Positions 43,201-54,502 of a stretch of DNA of 64,000 bases are shown here, in pieces (the first letter of the stretch is position 1; each line of letters starts with the position of its first letter). A program made the position numbers and the translations under genes. Location: NCBI GenBank assembly GCA_937625935.1, contig OW569345.1, positions 372,001 through 436,000 on the forward strand. Direction: 5' to 3'. Source of the stretch: Tetramitus jugosus (lineage: Eukaryota; Heterolobosea; Eutetramitea; Acrasida; Vahlkampfiidae). The notes under the pieces are model-generated. The model was not told the origin of the DNA. It searched no databases and was given only the letters and a program-made list of their open reading frames with translations.

Positions 43201-46200
43201 ATTCGGCGATTGAAGCAGTTTAGGACGTCCTACATTGGGATCATTGGCCTTCTTGAAAGTGGTTACAGAACCGACGAAGAATTGGAGTTGGAAAGACTTG
43301 AGTTAGAGAGCGCGAAGAAGAAAAGAACAAAATCAAAAAAGAAAGATACATTGGAGGAGCAGAGTGTACCACCGAAAGTGTATTATTTTGTCAATAATTC
43401 ATCATTTGAAGAGTTGGTGAATAGTATTGAACAAGCTTTACCCGATGGGTTTTTACAAGAAGAACAACAAACTTCTGCAGTAGAAGTTATTCCAGACTTA
43501 TTGATTCCCGATCCATACACACGCCAGAAGATCCACATACCATCGCAAAGGAAAGACAAAGACATTCAACATATCTCACTCTTTTCTGGAGATGAAGAAA
43601 AACAAAAATGTACGAGATGGACTCTTCCCCCTCAATCCAAAGTTAAAATGTTCGTCCGGTTTAGCAGTCCTGTAGTGGGTACTTTCGAATCAGTTCTTCA
43701 TTTCTGTGTGTATGGAAAAAAGTCGAGTTTCAAGGTGAAGTGTAAGGGTGTTGTCAACTACCCAGATATCAGCACTCATGATAGGACACTATTTCCAAGA
43801 AGGATAAAGCAGAGGATAGAAAAACTCGTCGTTGTGAAAAAGTATATTATGAGTGAACGATGCTTTGATTTTGGACCTCTACTGAGACGTGATTCTTACA
43901 CAGAGATCCAAGAAACCCCTAATCATATCACCAGTACTAAGTATTATGAAACATTCACTCTCACGAATAATGGATTATTTGATGTTGAGCTTAATATTTT
44001 CATGAGAGGAAATTCCAACAACTTTTCAGTAGAACCAAAGTCTCTACTGATCAAAAAAGATCAAACTGGGTCCATTAAGCTGTGGGGATTACCAAGAACA
44101 ACTGGTGTAGTTCGTGATTCTGTGATATGCACAATCAAAGATAACCCTATTCCCTTTCAATTTGATGTACAACTCACCGGGGCAGAGCCAAAAGCCACAG
44201 TTGATCGGCTGTCAGTAGATTTCGGTCGAGTACTGCTTAAAAATAATACTTCAGCCGAAGTTATTGTTTTAAAGAATATATGTCCAATTCCCATTTCCTG
44301 GAAACTATCCGAAACACATTCACTAAGCTCAGAATTTGTGATTGAACCCAAACTTGGACGCCTGGAAGTCGGAGAGATTATCGATGTTCGAATTATGTTT
44401 CACCCAAAACAACCAAGTCTCGTTAAAGATTTTCTCATCATCAATGTGACAGATGAGGATGAATTTAAAAAATCTGACCAGATCAAGATAGCTATTCTCG
44501 CAGAATCATTTAATCTCGAAGCAAAGATTGATTCAGATTTGAACTTCGGTACGATCAAAGTGGTCGATGGTGCGACGAAAACAATTCAGCTGAGCAATTC
44601 AGGAAAATATGAAATTCACTACAGCTTTGATATCCCCAAGCACTTACAGAAGCTATTCACATTTACTCCTCTCTCTGGCTCATTAGATCCAAAGGCGAAA
44701 GGAGCGACCACAATCACAATCTACTTTAAGTCTCACACAGAAAAGAAGCTAAAGAATTGTACAGACATTTCCTGTATTCTAACAGATGCCAAAACAAAAG
44801 AACTATTGAGTAATATCAAACTCAATATAAATGTGGAGGCAGTATTTTCCAAGTTTACAGTCTCGCCTTCGCACGGTGTTAACTTTGGACCCATTAACTT
44901 TGACAAGCAGAAGATTAAGCAAATTGAGATTTCTAATGAAGGAGTCTTTCCTTTCACATTTCAGCTGTTCGATCTCAAAACAGGGAAAGTGGAAGAAATC
45001 GACAGACCTCAGTCAAAATCCAAGAAAGTTCCTCAAAAGAAAAAGGATATCAAAAATATCAAAAAAGAGATTACAGTCGGACGATTTCTTATTGAGCCTC
45101 ACTCAGGAGAAGTGCTTCCAGGTACCAAAGAGAAAGTTTGTGTTACTTTTTGTGGAGAAGGATCAAATACATTTAAAGAAGTCTTGGGGATTGACATATC
45201 CGGGAGAGAGATTACGTCTGATCCTCATGGAATTCCATTTGACTTACAAGGTGAATCGTGCATACCTGGAATTATCACCAATGATTTCGATTCGATATTT
45301 GAGGAGCAACAAATTGTTCAAAATATTGACCAAGTCACAGGCAACAAGGGATGCATATTTTGTTCGGATGATCGCGTTTTTCACTTTGGTACAGTTGGAG
45401 CTGGGCGAAAGGTGGCAGAGAAGGTCAAGGTAATCAATCCTAACAAAGTACCCTGTAATGTAGAGTGCTCCGTAAGACCTAGAGATGTATCTGACAGTGC
45501 TAGCTCAGCTGCTTTCGATGTACAGCCTCAGAAGCTCTTTGTCCCTCCTCATGAGCATCGTTATGTCACTGTTTACTTTGAACCCCGCTCATTGTTTTCT
45601 TATTCTGCAATTTTGGACGCAGTTGTCACTGACGGAAAGGATCCCAGTACGAACAACTTAAGGATCGAGATAAGAGGAGATGGCTCTCTTCCTAGGATTG
45701 TAGTGAAACAACCCATAAGTGAGGAATCAGGTCCACACAACTTGCTGTTCCCTCGAACAATGGTCGGTCGAAGAACTGAATTGCCAATCGTGATTCAGAA
45801 TGAAGGAGTATTAAGTGCCACAGTGCGATTTGATCTAAAACCTCAAGAATCGATACTATTCCCTGAGAAATCTCAAGAATTTTTATTGAATAGTGGAGAT
45901 ACGAAGACTTTCACTATTGCTTTTGAACCAAAGAAAGTGGAGAAAATTGACTCACAACTCACAATGGTTGTGTTAAATAACCATTTTGAGAACACTATCT
46001 TTAGAATTCTTGCAGAAGGATTTAAGGAAGACATTACATTTGATGATCTACCCAACAATCAATCTGAAGACTCCTTACATTTTGGATTTTGTGATGTTGG
46101 AAGACCCAAGCAATTTTCATTTAATTTAGTTAATCATAGTCCGGATCATATCAAATACATTTGGAAGAGTTTACCCACTATCACTGTATCTCCTATGTTT

Positions 46201-49200
46201 GGTCACATCCATTCGAAAACATCCCAGGATATTACAGTAACACTACTTTCATCTGAGCCATTGGAATACATTAACCAACTCCTTCCCGTAGAATTCACAA
46301 AAATTCGATATTTAGGAGAAATGAAAGAGTGGAATGAAAGACATAAAACAATTAAGTGGATACAAGTCGACGAAGAAGAAGAGAAACGAAAGATTGAAGA
46401 AGAACAATTGAGAATCGAGGAAGAGAAAAACAAAAAGAAAAAAGGACGACCAAAGTCAAAGAAAGAAAGGGATGTTACAACAAGCACTCAAACACCTTAT
46501 GAGGTCAAATTGGTGTCCAGACGCGTGGAAGAGGTGAATCCCGAACCAGAAATTGATTTTTTGCAGACCATTCCTTCAAAATTCTTAAAGATATCTGCGT
46601 TGGCTGATCATGCATCATTTGAATGCAATTTTCCACCCTCAGTTGTGTTTAAATTGACAAAAATGTTCGAAACACGAAGGATTACTCTCTCCATGAAAAA
46701 TATCGGAAGGGTAGATATGACTTATAATTGGATAGGACACCAATTCGAGGGCAGTCCATTTTCCATTTCCCCAGCTGCTGGTATTTTAACCCCGCATAGT
46801 GAAGAAACATTTACGCTCAAATATTCCCCAATGGATGTCGGAGATCATCGAACGAGGCTGGAATGTATCATTCCAAACACAAAACAAGATTGTCCAAGTA
46901 TAGACCTTTCTGGAACAAGTTTGTGTCCTATTGTCCACTTTGAGTTGCCTCCAAACGATTACTTAACGAGCGGCCGCCGGGTGTCTACTTCCAAAGGTCC
47001 TGGTGGACTCTTTGGAATGATAGAAATAGATACCAAAGTAATGGAGATTAGTTCTTGTGGTATCAGAATTCGAAATACAAGAAGATTCTACGTGTTGAAC
47101 CCGACGGACCTTTCATATGAATTTGAATGGCAAAGGATTTACGAAAACGAAGAAACTGAAGATTCATTTAATTGTACAACTAAACGAGGAATTATACATA
47201 GCGGAAAAAAGGCAGAGATTGTTTTCGAGTATACACCCTTCCATTTACAGACTTGTGAGTCTTATTGGGTGTTCTGTATTCCAAGTAAGAAGATCACTAT
47301 TCCCTTCCTCCTAGTTGGCCATGCTAAGGAGCCAGACATTTATTTAGATACTCCACGTATGAACTTTCAGACAGTTCTCGTGGGAAAACCATCCAAAAAG
47401 ATTCTAACTTTGGTCAACAAAGAAAATATTCCATTTAGTTTCAGCTTTGCTCAAACTTGTTTAGACGGTTCGTTGGGAGAAACAAACTCGGGAAAAGTTC
47501 TCTCTATTCAACCTACTTCTGGTACTATCGCTGCCGGTGAAGAGATGCCGATTACTATCGCTTTCACACCAAAAAATGAAAACCCTTACAATTTCATGCT
47601 TACATGCCAAGTGAAAAAGAAGCCAACACTTCTCACATGTAACATTAAGGGCGAGGGATTTATTGTTCATGAGAGACTGGAGTTCGAAGGAAAATCAATT
47701 CTTGCTCCTCACGTACCAAACAGACTATCTTTTGATAGAACACAGATTAATGAAAAGAAGGTGAAAAAAGTGGTCATCTTCAATGATGGAAATTACAATT
47801 TCGATTTCTCATGGCATCATCCCGCGGACGGTGCAATTCAAATTGAACCTATGAACGGAACTGTTTGTAAGCGAGGTCGTCAGACATGTGATATCATATT
47901 CACACCATCGAGTCAAATCACGCTCGAAAACTACAAGTGCATTTGTAAAGTTACAAATGGAGGAACCTATGTTATCTACATCAACGCAAGTGGTACTAAA
48001 CCTAAAGTTAATTTTAGCTTTACTCAATATGAATTTGGCCCATGTTTCTTGTTTTACAATGGCATGTCTCCAAGGTCAACTTTGTTAGAAATTCGGAATG
48101 ATGACGTGCACGAGCTTGGCTACGAAGTATTTTTCGATAACAAGGTACATTTTGAAGTAGAAGCAACAGCAACTGTGTTAAAACCAGGAGAGACAAAAAA
48201 GGTCCCAATAATATTTAAGCCAAAAGAAATTAAGCATTACAAAGAAGTTGTAACATTCGAAATTAATGGTCTGTTTAAAGTACCTGTGATAGTGTCAGGA
48301 GAAGGAACATCCGCTCGGATTGAACTTTGGAATCCTATTGACAAATTGATAAACTTTGGTCCTCTTCAAGTAGGTGATACGGTTGAGACAACAATCGCGA
48401 TCGTGAACAAGAGCAAAATTAAAGCCGAGATCTCTATTCCATCTGAAGTGTATGCTCAAATGACCAAGCATTACATCACTTTAAGTCTAAAGAAGGGAGC
48501 AACTGTTGTTCTGGAACCCAAGACACAATATCCAATAACAATTCACTATCGCCCCGAAGTTCGATTGTCCACCTGGTCCCATGACTTGCTTATTCACGTA
48601 GCGGGAAGGACAAAGACTCTATCGACCATAACTGGAGCATGTCAAGGAATAGAAGCGAAATTGAATACATCATTGTTATCATTTGGGCCCATCATTAGAG
48701 GGACTCAAGTTGTTCACAAGATTGTTCTTGAAAATTCGGGGGACGTCAGTGTAAAGTTTGCATGGAATACAGAGAAATTAAGTGAGGAATTCAACATTTT
48801 CCCCAAAAAAGGAATAGCTGCAGCAAACGGAGAAGTCAGTATCGATATTACTTATTCTCCAGGAGAAAAGTCAAAACCTGTGATTAACAACAAAGTTCAG
48901 TGCATTGTTAAAGGCCTTTCTCAACCATTGATTCTTGCCTTGAATGGATCTTGCAAGCATAACAACTCTGAAAACTCAGAAAAGCTTCAATTCAAGATTA
49001 ATGTTCGACAAATTCAAAAGAAACTAATCAGACTCACCAACCCAACAAAATCAGATTGGAAATTGAAACCTGAAATCGATAATTCTGTGTTTTATGGAGC
49101 TGAATTGGTTGATCTTCCTGCGGGACAGACACGCGAATATGAAATTAACTACGCACCTGTTCGAATGACTGAAGGAGTACCAGATTTTGGGACGCTCTTC

Positions 49201-50475
49201 CTCCCTCGTCCTGACGGTGATGCGTTCTCATTCCAACTTACTGGAGAAGCAATAGAACCTCTCCCTGTTGATAATATCAGTCGAGAGTTGTTCGCAAAGG
49301 AACAACATCAAGAGAATTTGTTAATCGAGAATTGGTTAGGAAGGGCTCAACGTTTCAGAGTTATGCCTGAGATCACTGTGAATCAACCCAACTATCTTAA
49401 GGCTGTTGAATATATTGATGTACCTCCCCTATCGAAGAGAGAGTACAAATTCTCCTTTTATGCCTATAAGGAGGCTTCCTTCAGCGGAAAAGTCGTGTTC
49501 AGAAACGAGCAAACAAAAGAATTTCTGTTCTATAACATATCTTATAGGATTAACCCTCCTCGGGTCATTCAGACTCTAACATTCGAGTCAATCATTCGAC
49601 AGAAAAGTTGTCAAAGTATAACAATTGAGAATCCTCTGCCCACAGACACAACTCTATCCATCAAATGCGATAGTAGAGATATTGTTGTTCCATCAGATTT
49701 AGTGATACCTGCAACTTCAGTGGCAAAACTTGATGTTTGCTATTTCCCTCTAATGATTGATCCGAGTGGTACAAACTCTAGGACACATGAAGAGAAAGAA
49801 CTCGTTCTCTTCAATTCTGAATTGGGCTCCTTCCCCTATCTACTCAAGTTGAAAGCAGTACCAGCGGGACCAGAGAAAAATATCCACTTTTCAGTTGGTT
49901 TAGGCACTAGTATGACACAAACCGTTCGGTTTACAAACTATTGTGGTGTTGCTACAGAATATATTTGTAAACTTGAGACGACAAATTTTGTGTTGTCTGA
50001 CTCGAAACCAATCAAAACTCATCCCTCAGGTCCGAATGGAAAAGAAGAATCAATCGTTATCACATTTGAGCCAAACCAACTGGGAGATACAAGTGACAAA
50101 CTGATAGTCAGTAGCAAACAAGGTGGAGAATATACATTCCATTTATTTGGTCATTGTTTGCCTCCGAAACCCCAAGGTCCCCTCGATGTCCTCCCGAATG
50201 CCCCAGCTAGTATCTCATTCAAAAATGTATTCGGAAAGAAGATGGATTACAAATTTTCAGTTGACAATGATATGTTTATCGTCAAACCTGAAAGTGTGTC
50301 TATGACGCCCAAGCAAAAGATTCAAGTGCTCGTGTCTCTAAAGATTGGTGGGAAGACCCAGCAAGTGTCTACCTCCACTCAGCGGATATATGGCAAACTC
50401 ACGGCGAGTATCAAGGACAAATCAGTGCTCCTAAACAGTCCGCAATGGGTTTATTATCTATTAGGGAATAAATAA
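37218..50475 (+). CDS. HYDIN homologue, central-pair axonemal protein, five exons
   Basis: Exons 37218-37358, 37423-37513, 37570-37692, 37757-38550 and 38620-50475 join in frame to 4334 residues; the last exon is 11.9 kb without an intron. The protein is a long array of ASH/MSP-type beta domains recognised by repeated IDFG..., LxNxG/S and P..G.I.PG....I.V.F.P segments. Near residue 1655 lies an adenylate-kinase-like insert typical of HYDIN (LFLYGPPMSGVSS), here with Val in place of the P-loop Lys, followed by charged coiled-coil sequence. HYDIN sits on the C2 microtubule of the central pair and is needed for flagellar beating. Human HYDIN is about 5100 residues, so this form is somewhat shorter. 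Convergent with the PiT gene, 14 nt between stops. Confidence 0.92.
50467..50472 (+). terminator. AATAAA hexamer abutting the HYDIN stop codon
   Basis: AATAAA forms the last two sense codons (Asn, Lys) and is followed at once by TAA. Confidence 0.35.
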
Positions 50476-50489
50476 GTTTCTTTCTATGC

Positions 50490-52475
50490 TCACACAATTA
50501 TCCTGAAAAAAGCAAATACGCCAAGTGTCAAAATAGCAGCACCAGGAATGGTTATTAACCAACTGGCAATAATACCTGCAATCAATCGCCACTTTAAATT
50601 CCGATAATCATCAACAATGCCTATTCCATAAATACATCCCACAACGATGTGAGTTGTACTGAGTGGCAAACCAAGCAAGCTCGCAGATAGGGTGATTGTT
50701 GCAGTGCTGAGTTGACTCACGAATGCTCGAGCAGGAGTCAACTTTGTAATTTTAGTACCAATAGTTTGCATGACTTTGTGACCCAGAGTAGCTAAACCAA
50801 ACACCAAACCAACAGCTGTAACCAGAGTGATCCACACCTTAGTATTGGCATTCTCATCAGGAAACTTACCTGTTGAATACGTATAATAAATAGCAGTCAA
50901 GGGTCCAGAAGCGTTTGAAATATCATTCGCTCCATGAGCCACAGCAATACAAGCACTTGTCATGACAACCAAGAATTGGAATACATATTTTTCAGCCACA
51001 TCCATTCTTGTTAGCTTCTCCTCTTGTTCCTCTTGTTGCTGTTGTTCAGAGTCCATGTGTTCCTTACCAGTTTCACCCTTCTGCTCAACTGTATCGACAC
51101 TCTCTTCTTGGTCAAGATCAACCACAACATTGTCATCATCCTGTTTGTTCGATGGTGATGCTGGAGATGCGACGACATTGCTACTACTAATGACATAGGA
51201 TGGTACTTGATCATTGGAAGAATCATCTGCCAGCGTTGGATGAATCTCAATCTCATGATGATTCCTCTTGGTGCTTTCATTCTCATTATCATGATCGTAC
51301 AATTGAAATTGGTTCATTTCTTGAGATGTTGCTTCAGCTGCTGCTACTAATTCTGCAGAGGACGATGAGAAGGACGATGATACTTGATAATCATTCAATT
51401 GCTTCTTGACTCGCGGTACAAGAACAAAGTGAATCACAGCTCCAAACATTGCCGAGAGAGCAACACTGATGGGCAGTGCGATATAGAATGGCACTTGTAG
51501 ATTGAATGGTGTCAATCCCTTGTACACAATAAACAACAACAATACTCCAACAGTGGCAAATGAGAAGAGTGGCAACAGGAATACCATGCGAGCAATGGCA
51601 CGATCCTCCTTTGCTTCCTCTTGCAGTTGTGTCATTTGATTCATTTGATCACCACCGTTGGTCTCAACATCAACATCGACATCATTATCAATCTCACCAC
51701 CACCACCACCACCAGTAGTAGTAGTAGTCGCAGTAGCAGTATTTGTCATCAACATGACAAATCTCTTGACACAATACCACAGAATCATACTCGTGATTCC
51801 TCCAATCAGAGGAGACGTGACCCATGTAATTACAATGTTCAACAAACTCCTCCAATCGACAGACTTCCAACCAGACATGAACACACCGACACCGACCACG
51901 GATCCAATGACACTGTGAGTCGTACTGACTGGCAGTGACAATAGAGTTGCAATGCACAACCATCCACCAGATCCAATCAACACGGACACCATGGATGACA
52001 AGAAGAGAGAAATGGAGGCACTACCACCACCACCACCACTGGAAGGATCATTGGGAATGTGAATGAGCTTGTTACTGACAGTGTTACTGACGAATCCACC
52101 GAGCAACACGGAACCAATCAATTCAAACACAGCTGCCAACAATAGTACCTTGTACAATTTCATGGACTTGCTGCCAATCAGAGGTCCCATGGCTAGAGAT
52201 GAGAGATGATGATCAATGAATGATAGACAGTCAAATTTATATACAAATATATATATATATATACATATAGAGATACGACATATATAAGTATGACATATTG
52301 AAAGAGAACAATGATTTGACAAACAACAGTTAGAAAGAGATGGATAGATGGGTGATATGTGGCAATGAATCAAATCGTTGCACATACCATTGGCAATATC
52401 GTTGGCTCCAATGAAAATGGCCATGAACACTGCAGCACCAATACCAAATGCAAACAAAATATCATTCTCTTTCAT
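50490..52475 (-). CDS. PiT-family inorganic phosphate transporter (PHO4/SLC20), two exons
   Basis: Exons 52475-52388 and 52192-50490 give 596 residues. The 195 nt intron (GTATGT to CTCTAG) is a multiple of three without an in-frame stop, so the unspliced frame is also open; splicing is favoured because it restores the signature GANDIANAMGPLIGS. The second PiT repeat has HGANDISNASGP. About ten to twelve membrane spans are split by a long Glu/Asp/Gln-rich cytosolic loop (about residues 265-440), as in SLC20 and yeast Pho89. It should take up phosphate with Na+ or H+ at the plasma membrane. Confidence 0.92.
   Translation of the reverse strand: MKENDILFAFGIGAAVFMAIFIGANDIANGMCNDLIHCHISPIYPSLSNCCLSNHCSLSICHTYICRISICIYIYIFVYKFDCLSFIDHHLSSLAMGPLIGSKSMKLYKVLLLAAVFELIGSVLLGGFVSNTVSNKLIHIPNDPSSGGGGGSASISLFLSSMVSVLIGSGGWLCIATLLSLPVSTTHSVIGSVVGVGVFMSGWKSVDWRSLLNIVITWVTSPLIGGITSMILWYCVKRFVMLMTNTATATTTTTGGGGGGEIDNDVDVDVETNGGDQMNQMTQLQEEAKEDRAIARMVFLLPLFSFATVGVLLLFIVYKGLTPFNLQVPFYIALPISVALSAMFGAVIHFVLVPRVKKQLNDYQVSSSFSSSSAELVAAAEATSQEMNQFQLYDHDNENESTKRNHHEIEIHPTLADDSSNDQVPSYVISSSNVVASPASPSNKQDDDNVVVDLDQEESVDTVEQKGETGKEHMDSEQQQQEEQEEKLTRMDVAEKYVFQFLVVMTSACIAVAHGANDISNASGPLTAIYYTYSTGKFPDENANTKVWITLVTAVGLVFGLATLGHKVMQTIGTKITKLTPARAFVSQLSTATITLSASLLGLPLSTTHIVVGCIYGIGIVDDYRNLKWRLIAGIIASWLITIPGAAILTLGVFAFFRIIV
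52247..52263. repeat. TA dinucleotide repeat in the PiT intron
   Basis: Alternating TA tract inside the intron of the phosphate transporter. Confidence 0.8.
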
Positions 52476-52829
52476 TTTATTTATTCTGTCCGATTCGAAT
52501 TATGTATGTTGTTTTTCTTTTTTTTTCAAAAATGATGATTATACTCCTGTGGGTTGGATGGTGATGATCTGTCGTACTTGTGTGTTGTTGTTGGTGACCC
52601 CGATTCTTCCTCGCACAATTCTCTCTCGACGAAGCTTAAAATAAACAATCGAACCGGATCACGCAAAACACAAATTCCTTTCGCTATTTGATTTTGGAAT
52701 CATCAAACCAGACAACAACAACAACCAAGAAGAAGAAGACACGTGCAACAACACCCCACACTCTTTATTGTCCTCCTTCAACGATACAACAACAAATACA
52801 ACAACACAAATACAACAACATAAAACAAC
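52476..52829. promoter_or_regulatory. Divergent intergenic region PiT / RTF2
   Basis: A 354 bp gap between outward-read genes. It is CAA/ACA-rich toward RTF2 and T-rich toward PiT. No other element seen. Confidence 0.35.
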
Positions 52830-53690
52830 ATGGGATGTGATGGAGGTTCAATTGTCAGTCGCAGAGACATTATTGTCAAGACGAAGAAACAATCAACAAC
52901 AACAGCAACAACAACCAATAACAACAATGCAGATGATCAATCCAATATGGAACAATTGTGGAATACTTGTGCATACAGTGGTGAACCATTGAAAGAACCG
53001 ATTGTCTGTTGCAGGGCAGGTCAACTGTACAACAAGGAATCCATTCTGGAATTGTTGATTCAAAAAAAGATGAATCAATCACTAAAGTCAAGCACATTGA
53101 CTCACCTGACACGACTCAAGCACATTTTCCCCATTCATTTCACCTATCAATCGACTACTACTCCAACCAATACAAAAGACAGTACTAATAACAACGACAA
53201 GAATGACCAACAACAACAACAAAAAATCAAAATATGTGCCGTCACTCGCAAAGAAATGACATCAAGTGGTAAATTCTATGCCATTGTCAAGTGTGGTCAC
53301 GTGTTTCATGAATCAGTCTTTCAACCATCACAACAGCAGCAGCAGCCATCATCGATCAAGAAGAAGCATACAAAAGACAATGATAGTAGTTGTAGCAGTA
53401 GTAGCAGTAGTAGTAGTGATGATTATTGCATGACATGTTCACAAGTGTTTGATAGGGAACAGGATTTGATATGGCTCAATCCACCATTTCACATGATCCA
53501 ACAAGCAATACAAAAGTACAGTACTGTCACAAACGACAAGCACAAGAATGTCAATAGGAACGACAAGCACAAGAACAAGAAACGGACAGAATCAAGTCAC
53601 AACAACAACAACAAGAGAAGACATGAATATGATGATGCAGTGGAACCATCACTCAAGAAATCAAAATTGCTCGACATTCTACACACATAA
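52830..53690 (+). CDS. Replication termination factor 2 (RTF2) family protein
   Basis: Single exon, 286 residues. The start MGCDGGSIVSRRDIIVK matches the invariant MGCDGGT/S-I start of RTF2. A U-box/RING-like zinc segment follows: WNTCAYSGEPLKEPIVCCRAGQLYNKESILELL, then ICAVTRKEM, KCGHVFHESVF and, after a Ser run, CMTCSQVFDREQDLIWLNP. Asn/Gln/Ser insertions interrupt the domain. A basic tail with KKRTESSHNNNNKRRHEYDD suggests nuclear location. RTF2 regulates stalled forks and, in plants, splicing. Confidence 0.9.
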   Translation: MGCDGGSIVSRRDIIVKTKKQSTTTATTTNNNNADDQSNMEQLWNTCAYSGEPLKEPIVCCRAGQLYNKESILELLIQKKMNQSLKSSTLTHLTRLKHIFPIHFTYQSTTTPTNTKDSTNNNDKNDQQQQQKIKICAVTRKEMTSSGKFYAIVKCGHVFHESVFQPSQQQQQPSSIKKKHTKDNDSSCSSSSSSSSDDYCMTCSQVFDREQDLIWLNPPFHMIQQAIQKYSTVTNDKHKNVNRNDKHKNKKRTESSHNNNNKRRHEYDDAVEPSLKKSKLLDILHT

Positions 53691-53805
53691 CAAGTCAAAA
53701 ACAACACACACACACATACAATACACAATACAATGGATGACACTCTCATTCCATCATTATCAAATTACTGAAAAAACAAAAACACCTTATTTTTTTTATG
53801 TTGTT

Positions 53806-54267
53806 TTAAATCATTCTGACTTCCTTCATGTTCAACTGATGTTCCATGGTCAAGTGCAAGTCTAATGGTACAGATTCATTGTATTGAGTGCTGTTCATGA
53901 CAAATGGATTGTCTTGCAACCAATCTTCAAATTCAATGGATTCATCCTTGTCATTCAACAGATCCATTGCGAGGGAACTCGATGGAAGACCAGGCAATCT
54001 CAATGGTTGTTGCACGAGCATCTTCTCCATTTCGAAATGAACAGGCATGCTCTGACCATAGACATGACTCATTGTAAAGTACTTGCGCTTCATTTCAAAT
54101 TGATCAAATTTGTTGAGAGATTGATGAAGTGGATGTTGAGCATTGGTATTACTGTTATTGTTATTGTTGTTGTTGTGGAGAGCAGGGTTTCTACTGGCAT
54201 TCACACCATATTTGATTTGATCACCGGGCATTGCCAGTGGGATCATATTATTGTTGTTGGATTCCAT
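53806..54267 (-). CDS. Proteasome maturation factor UMP1/POMP
   Basis: Single exon, 153 residues from the ATG at 54267 (MESNNNNMIPLAMPGD); an in-frame ATG at 54393 would add 42 basic residues not expected in the family. Family blocks are HPLHQSLNKFDQFEMKRKYFTMSHVYGQSMPVHFEMEK and LPGLPSSSLAMDLLNDKDESIEFEDWLQD, matching the LPGLPSSNxALD and GFEDxLxD motifs of UMP1. UMP1 chaperones assembly of the 20S core particle and is degraded on completion. Usual length is about 140-150 residues. Confidence 0.9.
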   Translation of the reverse strand: MESNNNNMIPLAMPGDQIKYGVNASRNPALHNNNNNNNSNTNAQHPLHQSLNKFDQFEMKRKYFTMSHVYGQSMPVHFEMEKMLVQQPLRLPGLPSSSLAMDLLNDKDESIEFEDWLQDNPFVMNSTQYNESVPLDLHLTMEHQLNMKEVRMI

Positions 54268-54502
54268 ATTGCTTTTGTTGTTTGTTTGTGGATATGTACA
54301 CGGACGGGTCGTCTTTTTTTGAGTTGTTTTCTTGAGTGGTGGTGTACCCTGTTTCTCTTTGGCCCCAATAATCAATCTATTCTTGGCAAGCATTTACCTG
54401 CCACTTACAACAGAGAACCTTCAATGAGATCTCACAAGCGGGGAAATAGAGAACAAAGAAAAACCAACATCACATTGAACAAGCACGCACACAGACATCA
54501 TC

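Noticed and set aside
44831-45433. 200-codon frame within HYDIN
   Set aside because: Overlapping frame of the long HYDIN exon, with no homology and codon use unlike neighbours.
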